Source: Acidobacteriaceae bacterium (GTDB taxonomy: Bacteria > Acidobacteriota > Terriglobia > Terriglobales > Acidobacteriaceae). Taken from it: 36,965 nt of DNA. The stretch spans positions 1 through 36,965 of the forward strand of contig DAHUXR010000044.1 in assembly GCA_027307045.1 (NCBI GenBank), given 5' to 3'. A program made the position numbers and the translations under genes. Position 1 is the stretch's first letter. Every line of letters starts with the position of its first letter. Of this stretch, positions 8,629 to 18,339 are shown piece after piece. Below the pieces are notes generated by a model, which had not been told where the DNA came from, did no database searches, and worked only from the letters and a program-made list of their open reading frames with translations.

Positions 8629-9462
8629 TCAAGAGATGAGCTTAATCAAGGGTGGGACGGTTTTGGCGGCATTCATTGATCCAGAACGAAAACCTTCAGT
8701 ATCGATGGCCACAAACGTGAATCCCAGCGCTTTAAAAGTCCGGGTGAACACCGCGAACATCTCTGGCGTGAGCGCGCGGGGCAATTCGTCCTGTGCGATC
8801 TCAATCCGGGCAATCTCGCCATGATGCCGTACGCGGCACTGGCGGAAGCCGAGATGGCGCAGGGCTTCCTCTCCCTGTTCGACGGCTGAGAGGGCTTCCA
8901 GGGTGACCGGACGGCCATACTCAATACGAGATGACAAGCATGCGGAAGCAGGCTTTTCCCAGACGCGCAGGCCTGCCGCGCGGGCCAGTTCCCGGATATC
9001 AGCCTTGGTTAGACCAGCCTCAAGCAGCGGAGCAGCTATGTGATGCTGCTTGGCCGCAGCCTGACCGGGACGAAAATCGCTTTGATCATCGACATTCACG
9101 CCGTAGGCAATCGACTGGAAGCCCCGTTTTGCCGCAAATGCCTCCATCACCTGGAAAAGTTCGTCCTTACAGTGGAAACACCGCTGACGGTCATTGCGAA
9201 CGTATTCCGGCCGATCCATTTCGCTGGTCTGAACCACCTCAACGGCGATTCCATGTTCCTGAGCGAAGGCGAGGGCGTCCTGCAATTGAGTGCGAGCCAG
9301 GCTCGGCGAATCTGCGATCACCGCCAGGACATCCCCGCCCAGCACCTTGTTTGCGACCCAGGCCAGGTAAGCTGAATCGACCCCACCGGAATAAGCAATC
9401 AGCGTACGTCCGAGCGAGCGGAGAGAGTGTTCCAGACGCTGCTGTTTGGCGGACAAATCCAT
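8629..9462 (-). CDS. larE: LarE-type ATP-dependent sacrificial sulfur transferase
   Basis: LarE supplies sulfur for the nickel-pincer nucleotide cofactor of lactate racemase and related LarA enzymes: it adenylates the cofactor precursor and gives up a cysteine sulfur. The 277 residues show the PP-loop SGGVDS (25-30), a CFHCKDELF motif (about 95-103), and the sacrificial-type cysteine in PASACLSSR (Cys175, matching Cys176 of the studied Lactobacillus enzyme). The C-terminal part is rich in charged residues. No larA, larB or larC is visible here, so partners would have to be elsewhere. It sits between lptD and the dsbA-like gene on the same strand. Confidence 0.92.
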   Translation of the reverse strand: MDLSAKQQRLEHSLRSLGRTLIAYSGGVDSAYLAWVANKVLGGDVLAVIADSPSLARTQLQDALAFAQEHGIAVEVVQTSEMDRPEYVRNDRQRCFHCKDELFQVMEAFAAKRGFQSIAYGVNVDDQSDFRPGQAAAKQHHIAAPLLEAGLTKADIRELARAAGLRVWEKPASACLSSRIEYGRPVTLEALSAVEQGEEALRHLGFRQCRVRHHGEIARIEIAQDELPRALTPEMFAVFTRTFKALGFTFVAIDTEGFRSGSMNAAKTVPPLIKLIS

Positions 9463-9474
9463 AATTAGATTTTA

Positions 9475-9590
9475 ACCACAAAGGACACAAAGGAACACAA
9501 AGTCAAACCAAGGATTGCGAGATGCAGAGCGCTCCAAAGTTGCAATCCAGTGAACGCCCGAACCTTCGTGGTCCTTCGTGTCCTTTGTCA
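9475..9590. repeat. Inverted pair of about 10-bp phased repeat phrases
   Basis: Left arm: CACAAAG occurs at 9477, 9486 and 9496. Right arm: CTTCGTG at 9564 and 9574, then CTTTGTC at 9583, the near reverse complement. The arms are about 28 nt with 60 nt between them and fill the lptD-larE spacer. A related phrase recurs at 24271-24293. Confidence 0.7.
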
Positions 9591-9652
9591 TCCAGGGCCT
9601 TCGGCCCGCGCAAGCTTATGAAAATCGGTTTTTCGACCTTGTGGTTGAGGGT

Positions 9653-12349
9653 CTAAAAGAGACGTTCCTGGCGCTTCAAGTTTCCGAACGATCCAATATT
9701 CGCCAGCGTGAACGCGAAGCGGTATTGGTTTTCATTCCGCACTGAACCGAGCGAAAACCGACGATATTCAAAGCTCAGGCCGCAGCAATCCCAGTTATAA
9801 GAAGTTTGGGCGGCCCCGTATTGCAGCAGATTGAACTCGCGATCGAAGCCGATGTTTGCGGCAGCGCTCCAGCCTCTCTTAGTGGGACTGCCGTATCCGA
9901 GTTGCGCGCGTACCTGATCAAAGAGCGGCGGCACGCATGCCGGCTGGTTGAAGACGTGCGGTATGCACGTGGGCAAGACCAACCCCGTGGTTGGGTCGTC
10001 CACGACTTCTCCTGGGACCTGGAGGTAAGCGTGGCTGGCGCCGACGAAGAAATCGCCGAAATGGAAGCCGGTATAAAGCGTGCTTGAATTGATGCGGCCC
10101 TTCTTGCTGTCATAGTCAAGCTGCCATTCCAGATCACTGTTGGAGCTGGTACGCACGCGCAGCCGCGATACCACGGGAGAGAACCGCCGGGGATCGGTAA
10201 CAAAGGCGATGCCAGTGAAGCTTGCTGTGGTAGTCAAGACGTTGCGCGTGCCGTTCACGATCGCGCCACCAAAAGTCGGGTCGGCAAAATACTTCATTTT
10301 TACTTCCCAGCTCACAAATTCATCCGCACCCGCAGGCGCGCAGGAATCAGCCGCGGTAATAGCCTGGGCGCTGGTGGTGGAACCTGCGGCCGGTGCTTCC
10401 TGGCTGCACTCTGGGCGCGCGCGCTTGGTAAAAAGCCGTTGCAACAAGCCGAATTCAACTTCATTCGTGTTGCTGAGAATGTCCCGGAAGTCAAAGCGAA
10501 TAATGGAGCCAAAGTTTTCCACGCCGTTGGTATAGCGATAGACAATCCGCGGCTCAATGGTGTGCTTGATCTTGCGGCCAGCGATTGTTCCGTCAAAAAC
10601 CTTGCTCAGCACCGGCGGACGCAGTTCAACACTGGTGGCGATGGTGCGCCGGTTGAACAGGTTGTTGTGAGCTATGGTGATCCCCTGCGCCGTGGATTGC
10701 TGCTGTGAATAAACCGTGTTGCGCAGTTGAACCTCCGGGCGGAAGGTCCAGCCTTTGTAAAAGATGGGAAGACTTACGTCAGGATCCACGTCAGCGCGAC
10801 CCACCAAGCCCGGGGTGACAAAGCCGGGCTGGCCGGGCTGGCTGCGGGGCTGGCTGCGTCGCAAGCCGCCCGCGTCCACGTCATATGACCAGTAAATGGG
10901 AGAGCCAAAGATCTTCTGGTCCACGCTGGATAACTCGATGCCCGGCGTGTGCAGAATCGTGATCACGTCGTCATTATTCTTGCTCTGGAAGTTCTGGTAG
11001 CGCGCGCCAAACCCATTAAACGAAAAGCCATTAAGGTTCTTGGTCAGGAAGGTTACTGACTTTACCTCAGAATTCACCGCCTGAGAAAAATTCTCAGTAA
11101 ACGCCAACCGGAAGATGAAGGAACTCAGGTAGTCGATTGAAGCTACACCGCGGACATCGTGAGCGAATGTGGTTTCGGCATTCAGTTTTACATCTTCGCC
11201 ACCCTGCTTCGCGGTCTGTGAAACAGTCTGACCGGCCTGGTTTACCGAGGTTGTGGTGATGCCGCGGTCCAGCACGCCGAAATAATTAAGGTTAAGAAAT
11301 GAAGCTTCATTGGGCCGGTAACGATAATTTTCCTGCAGGGACCAACCTCGCTTGGAGAGATATTCGCCTCCGACGGTGGCGTCCATGCTGCGGTTGATGG
11401 CCCAATAAAAGGAGTCGCCAATCACCGTACCCTTGGTATTCGACGTGCCAAAATTCGGAATCAGGAAGCCGCTCTCGCGCCCAAGACGCTCCACCGGCGG
11501 TGACGCATACGGCAAATAAAAAACCGGGACGCCTTTAAGGCGGAAAGTAGCATTGTAAACATGCGCGGAGCTGCCCACTTTCATGATGATTTTTGCCGCG
11601 GTAAAGTTCCACTTGGGACGCGGCAGTTCGCAAGAAGTGACCGAGCCCTGATGCAGGACGTATTCGTCCGGCCCGGTCTGTTCCACCAGCTTGCCTGTAA
11701 AGGAAAGCGGGCTTGATGACGTGAGCGTAACGCTGCGGCCTTTAAAGCGCGCACCCGTAGAGCCGTGCACATCGTAAAACTTACCCGTTTGCGAATGCAG
11801 GTTGTAGGTGCCTTCACTGCCGCTGATGTGTATATCGCGTGCGCCGCCGTCTAAAGAAACATGGCCCTTGGCCGCGACGTCACCGGTCGCGGAATCATAC
11901 GTCACCACGTCGCCGTGGAAGATATAGTCAGTGAATTGAATCTGCACGTCGCCACGCAGCGTGTAAACCTTGCCGGCTTGCTCACACTCGCGCGCGTCGA
12001 TAATGACTGGATGCTCTTCGCTGATTGGCACACGCACTTTTTTGTTGCTCTGCGCTGTTGCCGCAGCAGTCCCTTGAGTTTGAGCCGGCGGAGTTGACGG
12101 TGCGGATTGTGGCACCGCTGGCGCAGAGGTGATCACAGAATGGCAATTTCCAATTGGGGCTTTTGTGGCCGCGGCATTCTGTTCTGGCTCGGCTGGCGCG
12201 GGTGTGGGCGTTGGCGTGCTTTGTTCCTGCGCGGCAGCAGGATTTTGCACGCTGGGGCCTGCGAGCGCCTGGCTTGTCACTAGCGGCGCGGTGACAAACA
12301 AGTGACAAAGCAGCCCTGCTGTGATAACAAACTTATATTGGGAACGCAT
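9653..12349 (-). CDS. lptD: LptD, LPS-assembly outer-membrane protein
   Basis: LptD is the beta-barrel that, with lipoprotein LptE, inserts LPS into the outer leaflet. The frame opens with a TTG at 12373, but the ATG at 12349 (MRSQYKFVITAGLLCHLF) gives a normal signal peptide and is chosen (898 residues). After a Pro/Thr/Ala/Gln-rich low-complexity segment comes the periplasmic OstA beta-jellyroll (about 115-245; VYTLRGDVQIQF, DVVTYDSATGDVAAKGH). The large barrel domain ends in aromatic-rich strands (YRFAFTLANIGSFG, then ERLF). The signature GRESGFLIPNFGTSNTKG matches LptD. It heads a minus-strand group with larE, dsbA-like and isomerase genes. Confidence 0.93.
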   Translation of the reverse strand: MRSQYKFVITAGLLCHLFVTAPLVTSQALAGPSVQNPAAAQEQSTPTPTPAPAEPEQNAAATKAPIGNCHSVITSAPAVPQSAPSTPPAQTQGTAAATAQSNKKVRVPISEEHPVIIDARECEQAGKVYTLRGDVQIQFTDYIFHGDVVTYDSATGDVAAKGHVSLDGGARDIHISGSEGTYNLHSQTGKFYDVHGSTGARFKGRSVTLTSSSPLSFTGKLVEQTGPDEYVLHQGSVTSCELPRPKWNFTAAKIIMKVGSSAHVYNATFRLKGVPVFYLPYASPPVERLGRESGFLIPNFGTSNTKGTVIGDSFYWAINRSMDATVGGEYLSKRGWSLQENYRYRPNEASFLNLNYFGVLDRGITTTSVNQAGQTVSQTAKQGGEDVKLNAETTFAHDVRGVASIDYLSSFIFRLAFTENFSQAVNSEVKSVTFLTKNLNGFSFNGFGARYQNFQSKNNDDVITILHTPGIELSSVDQKIFGSPIYWSYDVDAGGLRRSQPRSQPGQPGFVTPGLVGRADVDPDVSLPIFYKGWTFRPEVQLRNTVYSQQQSTAQGITIAHNNLFNRRTIATSVELRPPVLSKVFDGTIAGRKIKHTIEPRIVYRYTNGVENFGSIIRFDFRDILSNTNEVEFGLLQRLFTKRARPECSQEAPAAGSTTSAQAITAADSCAPAGADEFVSWEVKMKYFADPTFGGAIVNGTRNVLTTTASFTGIAFVTDPRRFSPVVSRLRVRTSSNSDLEWQLDYDSKKGRINSSTLYTGFHFGDFFVGASHAYLQVPGEVVDDPTTGLVLPTCIPHVFNQPACVPPLFDQVRAQLGYGSPTKRGWSAAANIGFDREFNLLQYGAAQTSYNWDCCGLSFEYRRFSLGSVRNENQYRFAFTLANIGSFGNLKRQERLF

Positions 12350-12456
12350 GCCGTAGAAAGCCAGTCTGGGCAAGTTACCACGGCAAGTTTTGTAAAAGCA
12401 AAAGTTGGCCCAGTCAGCATGCCTCCCGCTCCTGGCGAAAATCTCCGAACCGGCCC

Positions 12457-13599
12457 ATGACTTGCCCTCTCTGCGGTAAGGCGTCTCCTTGCGTTCACAC
12501 TCGCAGGAACACCTCGGCCCTGGTGGACCACCAGGTGGACCACGACATTTTTACTGGCGATTTTGCTGCTGATGAGCAGCCGCCTGCGCCGCCTATTCGT
12601 GTAGTTGCCGGCGAGGCGCCCCCTGCCGCTGATCCGGCGTGGAGAAGAGAAATTGTCTCGCGGGTACAGCAGCATCGCGCGCGTCGCCGCCGCCCGGTTG
12701 ATCCCAACGCCATGGAACTGGACTTTCCCGCGGATGGCCCGCATTCCTTTGGAGTGGAGCCCGACGATGTTCTGATGCCGCCTCCGCCCGAGCGCTTTCA
12801 TGAAATTGTGATCCCGCAGAATATGGTCAAGCCGGTGATGGGCAGGCCGGAGCCGACTAAGGTCATCCGCTTCCCGCGTACCCAGCCCGCCTACGTGCCC
12901 ACAGTGGAAGAAGTGATGCTCGATGAGCTTGAGCAAACCACGCCAGCGCCGGAGTCGCCCAGAATCACCATGGAAGCCTACGATGCCGAGCCGACGGAGT
13001 TACAGGAACAAGAAATTGAGCCGTTCGAGATCGAGCCAATCGCAAGACCGTCTCTGCGCGGCCAGCAGATGGATCTGCTGCCCAGCTTTGACGACATTCA
13101 CCTGGAGCCAGAAGAGGCGCGCATTGATCACGATGATGAAGTGATCCCGCGGCCTGCGCCCATCCATCAGCGGCTGGTGGCCGGATTGGTCGATGTGGCA
13201 ATTGTCCTCATTGCTACGGGCGCATTCGCACTGACTTTTCTGGAAGCTGCCGACCAAGTCCCGCATTCAAGCATGATGATGGTTTGCATGCTGGCTGCCG
13301 GAGAAATCTTCTGGCTGGTATTTCAATACATCTTTCTCGTCTATCGGCGCGCCACACCGGGAATGAATTTTGCAGGGCTTGAACTTTGTACTTTCGAAGG
13401 AAAAGCTACCACCATGTTCGAGCGCCAGAGCCGCGCCGCCGCCAGTGCATTGTCAGGCTTTTCGATGGGACTAGGCTATTTCTGGGCGCTGGTGGATGAA
13501 GACAGAGTAGGCTGGCATGACCGGATCAGCCGGACGCATGTGCGGGCTTCTCATGTCCCGAGCGCAGAGAGGGAACGCTATAACTACGATGAACTGTAG
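12457..13599 (+). CDS. RDD-family membrane protein with long acidic N-terminus
   Basis: The 380 residues begin with a short Cys motif (MTCPLCGKASPCVH, possibly metal-binding), then about 200 residues of Pro/Glu-rich, probably disordered cytoplasmic sequence (e.g. ELQEQEIEPFEIEP). A C-terminal RDD domain (about 230-372) follows. It begins HQRLVAGLVDVAIVL with the family Arg and Asp, has three to four hydrophobic segments, and ends with GWHDRISRTHV, matching the WHD pattern of the family. RDD proteins are poorly understood; some act in ion or solute transport. It is transcribed divergently from lptD, and 15 bp after its stop lies a phased repeat. Confidence 0.82.
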   Translation: MTCPLCGKASPCVHTRRNTSALVDHQVDHDIFTGDFAADEQPPAPPIRVVAGEAPPAADPAWRREIVSRVQQHRARRRRPVDPNAMELDFPADGPHSFGVEPDDVLMPPPPERFHEIVIPQNMVKPVMGRPEPTKVIRFPRTQPAYVPTVEEVMLDELEQTTPAPESPRITMEAYDAEPTELQEQEIEPFEIEPIARPSLRGQQMDLLPSFDDIHLEPEEARIDHDDEVIPRPAPIHQRLVAGLVDVAIVLIATGAFALTFLEAADQVPHSSMMMVCMLAAGEIFWLVFQYIFLVYRRATPGMNFAGLELCTFEGKATTMFERQSRAAASALSGFSMGLGYFWALVDEDRVGWHDRISRTHVRASHVPSAERERYNYDEL

Positions 13600-13613
13600 G
13601 CAAAACAACTAGC

Positions 13614-13644
13614 CGCGAATGAACGCGAAAGACGCGAATAAGAG
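13614..13644. repeat. CGCGAA phrase repeated at about 10-bp spacing
   Basis: CGCGAA occurs at 13614, 13624 and 13633 (the phrase is roughly CGCGAATGAA / CGCGAAAGA / CGCGAATAA), directly after the RDD gene stop. It has the same format as other phased phrases in this window but a different sequence. Confidence 0.6.
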
Positions 13645-13727
13645 ATTGAGACGATGGAATATTTTAGTCGCGGCCCTCTAATTTTTCGTAACTATAGGGC
13701 TCCCTCGCTACGCTTCGGGATAAAAAG

Positions 13728-15029
13728 TCACGCCACCAATTGTCCAGGCTCTTTTTCCACGGCCGTGATTGTCGCCGGAGCTGAAACATCACCCACGAGC
13801 AGCGGCCAGCCTTTGCGCAATACAAACTCCAGCCATGCTCCGGCAGCTTGTGATGTGAGCACGGCGACAAGAACCAGCGTGGTGTAAAACGCTGCGCTGA
13901 TGATACCGGCTTCAAACGCCACGCTGGCCAGCACAATGCCGGGGCCGCCACGCGCGTTCGTCGCGACGGCGAGGTTGGTGATGTCGAGGCCGCGGAAGCC
14001 CGCGAGGCGCGCTCCCAAGGCGACGGCCAGCAGCTTTAACACGCAAGCTCCAGCCAGAAACGCCAGCAGCATCGGAATCGAGAAAGCTTTTCCAAAGATC
14101 AGGCTGTAGCCCACCAGCGCGAAATAGACAGGGATGAACAGCGCAAAGGAAAAGCCGGAAATTGTGGCCAGGGCGTCGCCCAGGCGCTTGCGCGAGACGG
14201 CAAAGCCCGCGAGGAAGGCGGCGAAGACAAGGTTCACGTCCAGCAGCCCAGCCACAGCCACATAGGCGAATGCTATTAACAGAGTGAAGGTTACAGGCGA
14301 GTTGATGGCTAGCAGGTTGAATCTTGATTTTGAAATGCGCTTCGTCGCACGCGGAAACAGCACCAATCCCAGGATGAAATAGACGAGCGTGATACTGATG
14401 TGCAGAGCAATCTTGCGCGCCGGAAGGCCGGATGAGTCGGCAATGGCCGTGGCGATGGCAAGCACGGCCCAAAGAACGATGTCTTCAAGAACGGCCACGC
14501 CCAGCACCAGGCGGGCGAAGCGCGTGTGCAGAATTTTAAGATCGAAGAAGATGCGCGAGATGACCGGAATGGAAGTCACGGCGACTGCGATACTCATGAC
14601 CAGCAACAGCGAAGCGCGGCTGGACTTTGCGCCCATGAACCAGCCCAGCGGCAGCACTGATCCCAGGGCCAGCATGATGAAGAAAGGCAGCGCCGTTCCC
14701 ACGGCGGCGAGCCAGCCAATTTGCTTACGTTCATGCTTCTGGAAGAGCGCTTTGGTTTCCGCGCCGGAGAGAAACATCAGCATGAGCAGGCCGAGATAGT
14801 AGAGCAGGTCGAGCGCGGCCTTTTTCTCGGTGGCGGCAACGTCAAGCTGGAGGAAGTGCGTGTAAGCCGCCCATCGGCCGAGAACGAACGGCCCAAGAAT
14901 GCAGCCGGCCAGAATTTCTCCAATCACACGCGGTTGCCGCAGACGCGCAAACAGATACCCGAGCAGATGAGCGCCGGTAAGCAATATCGCGAGAAAAAGA
15001 ATGAGTGGGCCGATGGCGCTGGAAGGCAT
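13728..15029 (-). CDS. CPA2-type cation/proton antiporter (Kef/NapA-like)
   Basis: Inner-membrane exchanger of Na+ or K+ against protons. From the ATG at 15029 (MPSSAIGPLILFLAILL) it has about 433 residues with about 12 hydrophobic segments. Characteristic parts are PRVIGEILAGCILGPFVLG near the start, the unwound-helix region TSIPVISRIFFDL, and GVAVLEDIVLWAVLA, where the acidic pair LED-I is the ion-binding pattern. No TrkA-N/RCK domain is attached. The frame stays open upstream to 15308, overlapping the start of divergent gltX, but the extra ~93 residues look non-coding (irregular, hydrophilic) and the first membrane helix follows 15029 directly. It is divergent from gltX. Confidence 0.87.
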   Translation of the reverse strand: MPSSAIGPLILFLAILLTGAHLLGYLFARLRQPRVIGEILAGCILGPFVLGRWAAYTHFLQLDVAATEKKAALDLLYYLGLLMLMFLSGAETKALFQKHERKQIGWLAAVGTALPFFIMLALGSVLPLGWFMGAKSSRASLLLVMSIAVAVTSIPVISRIFFDLKILHTRFARLVLGVAVLEDIVLWAVLAIATAIADSSGLPARKIALHISITLVYFILGLVLFPRATKRISKSRFNLLAINSPVTFTLLIAFAYVAVAGLLDVNLVFAAFLAGFAVSRKRLGDALATISGFSFALFIPVYFALVGYSLIFGKAFSIPMLLAFLAGACVLKLLAVALGARLAGFRGLDITNLAVATNARGGPGIVLASVAFEAGIISAAFYTTLVLVAVLTSQAAGAWLEFVLRKGWPLLVGDVSAPATITAVEKEPGQLVA

Positions 15030-15165
15030 GAATGGGAATCCCGAGCTGCTGTCAATAGGGTCAGATGAAATTCCGGCTGCGGGCGTTGGCTGGCCCAAAG
15101 TAGTTGGCTGAACCAGCAGTTGGCCGACCCAGGCAGGCGATTGGCTTTTGTTACCATGGATATAC

Positions 15166-16674
15166 ATGTCACCGAACGATAAAGTTCGCGTCCGTTTTGC
15201 GCCGTCGCCCACCGGACACATCCACCTTGGAAACGTGCGCACGGCGCTGTTTAACTGGCTGTTTGCCCGCAAGCATGGCGGAACGTTCATCCTGAGGATT
15301 GAAGACACTGACCTGGAGCGCAGTGAGGCGCGGTACGAAACCCAGTTAATTGAAGACCTGAAGTGGCTGGGCCTTGACTGGGACGAAGGGCCTGACGTTG
15401 GGGGGCCTTTTCCGCCCTACCGACAGTCGGACAAGATGGATGTTTACAAAGGCTATGCCGAGCGGCTCATCAAGGAGCGGAAGGCGTATTACTGCTTCTG
15501 CACGGCAGAAGAACTGGAGCGCGATCGGCAGCAGGCAATGGCGGAACAGCGCCAGCCAAACTATTCCGGCAAGTGCAGGAACATTGATCCTGCTGAGGCG
15601 GAGCGGCGCAGAGCAGCGGGCGAGCCCGCGGCGATACGGCTGCAGATTCCTGAGCGTCCCATCCGCTTCCATGACATTGTGCGCGGCGACGTGGAATTTT
15701 CAAACGAAGTGGTGAGCGATCCTATCATCGTCCGCTCCAGCGGCATGCCGACCTATAACTACGTGGTGGTGATTGACGATGCCGATATGAAGATCACGCA
15801 TGTCATCCGGGGCGACGACCATATTTCCAACACGCCGAAACAGGTTGCCGTGTACGAGGCGCTGGGACTGCCGGTGCCGGAGTTTGCGCATCTGTCGACC
15901 ATCCTTGGACCTGACCGCGAGCGATTGTCGAAGCGGCACGGAGCAACATCGGTAGCCAGCTTCCGCGACATGGGAGTATTGCCCGAGGCGCTGATGAATT
16001 ATCTGGCGCTGCTGGGCTGGGCGCCGAGCGGCGGCGACCGCGAAATATTCTCTAAGGATGAATTGATCAAAGAATTCGACCTGGACCGCGTGAATGCGGC
16101 GCCTGCGGTTTTCGATTTCACCAAGCTCTATTGGATCAACCGGCATTACATCAAACAGAGCCCGCCAGAGCGCATACATCAGATGGGCACGGAGGCTTTG
16201 CAGCGTGCAGGGCTGCTGCCGGCAAGCGTGAATGGAAACGTGAGCGGGTGGACGAATGGGCTGATTGATTTGCTGGCACCTTACGTTGATCAGCTTGATC
16301 AGTTGCCGGAGAAAGCAAAGATCATCTTCAACCATGATGCTGCCGCGGCGCTGGCGCTGCCGGAGAATGCAGAACTATTTGCCAGTGACAAGACGAAAGC
16401 CGTGATGCAGGCGTTCGCCAAGCACGCAGTGAATGAGTCGCCGCTGACGCCAGAGCGCTTTAAGGCGATCATGGACGAGATCAAGGCAGAAACCGGCGCC
16501 AAGGGCAAAGACCTGTTTCATCCGGTGCGGATCATGCTGATCGGATCGCATTCAGGGCCGGACTTTAACAAGCTGATTCCGCTGATTGAGGACGGCAGCA
16601 AACTGGAGCTGCCAACGCACGTGAAGAGCGTGCATGAGCGGGTAACAGAGTTTATTGCGACACAAAAAAATTAA
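15166..16674 (+). CDS. gltX: Glutamyl-tRNA synthetase
   Basis: Charges tRNA-Glu, and perhaps also tRNA-Gln if this lineage uses the GatCAB route. The 502-residue length is normal. The class I motifs are present: the HIGH-type [16 protein letters not shown] near residue 18 and the KMSKS-type ERLSKRHG in the middle. [10 protein letters not shown] marks the N-terminus. An in-frame TTG at 15148 exists, but the ATG at 15166 gives the usual short lead. There is little Shine-Dalgarno signal at this start. The promoter must lie within the region shared with the divergent antiporter gene. A hairpin-forming repeat follows the stop codon after about 10 bases. Confidence 0.96.
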   Translation: MSPNDKVRVRFAPSPTGHIHLGNVRTALFNWLFARKHGGTFILRIEDTDLERSEARYETQLIEDLKWLGLDWDEGPDVGGPFPPYRQSDKMDVYKGYAERLIKERKAYYCFCTAEELERDRQQAMAEQRQPNYSGKCRNIDPAEAERRRAAGEPAAIRLQIPERPIRFHDIVRGDVEFSNEVVSDPIIVRSSGMPTYNYVVVIDDADMKITHVIRGDDHISNTPKQVAVYEALGLPVPEFAHLSTILGPDRERLSKRHGATSVASFRDMGVLPEALMNYLALLGWAPSGGDREIFSKDELIKEFDLDRVNAAPAVFDFTKLYWINRHYIKQSPPERIHQMGTEALQRAGLLPASVNGNVSGWTNGLIDLLAPYVDQLDQLPEKAKIIFNHDAAAALALPENAELFASDKTKAVMQAFAKHAVNESPLTPERFKAIMDEIKAETGAKGKDLFHPVRIMLIGSHSGPDFNKLIPLIEDGSKLELPTHVKSVHERVTEFIATQKN

Positions 16675-16684
16675 TCATAAATAA

Positions 16685-16711
16685 ATGTGGACCGTAGCCG
16701 CCCTCGGCTGC
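16685..16711 (+). repeat. Hairpin element after gltX (copy 1)
   Basis: Begins ATGTGGACCG and forms an 8-bp stem (CGTAGCCG with CGGCTGCG, one T-G pair) around a CCCT loop, 10 bp after the gltX stop. A homologous element at 26326-26352, 4 bp after the gdhA stop, matches at 20 of 27 positions and carries a compensatory C-G to G-C swap in the stem. Confidence 0.6.
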
Positions 16712-16743
16712 GATGAAGAATTTTTTGGATTGTTAAGAAAACA

Positions 16744-17322
16744 ATGAAACAGCACTTCCGCTTCGACTTCACCTTCCCACGCAACTATGAAGTCAGAATC
16801 CTGGAAGCTGCTCCACCTGTCCATCCTATTGAGAAGCTATATCACTATCCCGTGGAGCTTGAGGAAGGCGACCGCAGCGGCGCATACGTGCGCGTCACGC
16901 CGCAGAGCGGGCCAGCGTGGGTAGGATTTTTTGCGCTGGGCTTTGACTCTGACCAGGTAGTCAATCAGGTTTGCTCGATGCCTGATCCCGAGCGCTTTTG
17001 CGTAGTGGTGGGCGGCTACTCCTACGCGGTGAAAGCCTCTGATCCTGCCGAGTGGCTGCGGATTGAACAGCGCCCGGTAGTGGACCTGCGCGTGCTTTCG
17101 CAGCACGGTTTGCTGCTGTTTGCGGGATTCACATCGATTACTGCGGTAGGCAGTTCAGGAATTGCCTGGACCACGGAGCGGCTCACGTGGGAAGGGCTGA
17201 CGATCACTGAGGTAATCGGAGACAAGCTGCTGGGCCATGGCTGGGACGCGCTGGCGGATAAAGAAGCGCCATTTGTGGTCGACCTGAAAACCGGGAAGCA
17301 TACGGGCGGGGCGAGGCCGTAA
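16744..17322 (+). CDS. Hypothetical protein, soluble, beta-rich
   Basis: Not recognised. The 192-residue protein has no signal peptide or membrane segment. Its alternating hydrophobic pattern (AWVGFFALGFDSDQVV, FCVVVGGYSYAV, GLLLFAGFTSITAVG, GIAWTTERLTWEGLTITEV) suggests a beta-propeller-like or beta-sandwich fold. It is preceded by gltX on the same strand (about 70 bp) and followed by another unknown gene. The codon use resembles the core genes, so it probably is a resident gene. A protein-protein or regulatory role would be a guess. Confidence 0.72.
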   Translation: MKQHFRFDFTFPRNYEVRILEAAPPVHPIEKLYHYPVELEEGDRSGAYVRVTPQSGPAWVGFFALGFDSDQVVNQVCSMPDPERFCVVVGGYSYAVKASDPAEWLRIEQRPVVDLRVLSQHGLLLFAGFTSITAVGSSGIAWTTERLTWEGLTITEVIGDKLLGHGWDALADKEAPFVVDLKTGKHTGGARP

Positions 17323-17387
17323 GCACCGCGTCGGCAAGTAGAGATTAGTGACCCTATAGAATCAAGATACAAAATAGGACGGTCGCA

Positions 17388-18257
17388 ATGTATTTCACCA
17401 TAGCGCTTAACAAGATTGATACTCAGCACCCGCAGAAAGGCGCGCCCCTGATGTTTGAATTCACTCTGCGGAACACTATCAAACGCGTGGTGCGTGTACT
17501 AAATGTTGATTTTGAGTTGTGGCTCGATGGGGGAGGAGCACCATACACCATTATCGGGCAGCTGCGGCCTGATTTTCAAAATGAGATTAGCTCAGCATAT
17601 AAATTCCTTGCTGAATACCAGCCAGAGCAGCAGGCAACGGTGCGGTTTTTGTGGCATTACACGCATGAGCAGTTACAGAAAATCGAAGAAGTGCGACACG
17701 GTGGTGCCGTTAATCTGCGCTTGTATGGCTATTGCTTGACCTGGAGCACATACCCTGGCCAGAACTCAAGTAATGCAGATTGGGAGCATTTTATGGGTGT
17801 AAACGGCGGTTACCCATTCTGTTTTAATATTGCTCAGTCGGATTGGGTGCTCTTACTGGAGAAAATTGGATTCCGACATATCCTATTGCATGAAATAGGT
17901 TGGCCGTCTTTCCCGCCTGCCTGGAACAGATCTGAAATCGAACTCAAGGAAGCGTGGAATCATCATCGAGGTGGAAGATACGAAGAAGCTATGTTGTCTT
18001 GCAGGAGAGCACTGGAGTGCATTGCAATCAACATCACAGGGGATCCGAAGGCAAAGCGCGAGTCCGTCATCGACCACCTATTCCCAACGTTTCCAGCAGC
18101 CAAGCGGCAGGCACTCGCGGATATTTGGAGTAGCGTTCAGAACACCCTGAATGTCGCCGTCCATAACAATGTTCAGCCTGTGAAGTGGTCGAAACAAGAT
18201 AGTGAGCTTCTGTTGCTATGCACTACGGCTACCCTTGGTCGGTTAGCCCAAGTGTGA
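17388..18257 (+). CDS. Hypothetical protein with HEPN-like C-terminal helices
   Basis: Function not known. The 289 residues have an N-terminal beta-rich half (about 1-130; LMFEFTLRNTIKRVVRVLNV), a central part with SDWVLLLEKIGFRHILLHEI, and a helical C-terminal ~100 residues: EAWNHHRGGRYEEAMLSC, RRALECIAINI, and an ending with VAVHNN before a last helix. The last part resembles HEPN-type domains (helical bundle with a C-terminal R/H or H-N motif), common in RNases of toxin-antitoxin and phage-defence systems. The DNA is visibly less GC-rich than the neighbours (about 47% versus about 60% in sampled lines), which hints at transfer. No partner antitoxin is seen next to it; a long inverted repeat follows. 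Confidence 0.7.
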   Translation: MYFTIALNKIDTQHPQKGAPLMFEFTLRNTIKRVVRVLNVDFELWLDGGGAPYTIIGQLRPDFQNEISSAYKFLAEYQPEQQATVRFLWHYTHEQLQKIEEVRHGGAVNLRLYGYCLTWSTYPGQNSSNADWEHFMGVNGGYPFCFNIAQSDWVLLLEKIGFRHILLHEIGWPSFPPAWNRSEIELKEAWNHHRGGRYEEAMLSCRRALECIAINITGDPKAKRESVIDHLFPTFPAAKRQALADIWSSVQNTLNVAVHNNVQPVKWSKQDSELLLLCTTATLGRLAQV

Positions 18258-18339
18258 AAAACACAACCGGACGTGATGCGCGTTTGCCCTGTGGGCCAGC
18301 CCTCTCCTCTTGCCCTGACTGTGGGATCATACAGCGGAA

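Noticed and set aside
9475..9590. CRISPR array
   Set aside because: Units are only about 10 bp with no unique spacers of constant length, one set is inverted, and no cas genes are present.
15029..15308. N-terminal extension of the antiporter into the gltX gene
   Set aside because: The extra residues are irregular and hydrophilic, and the extension would overlap the start of the divergent gltX. The first membrane helix follows the ATG at 15029.
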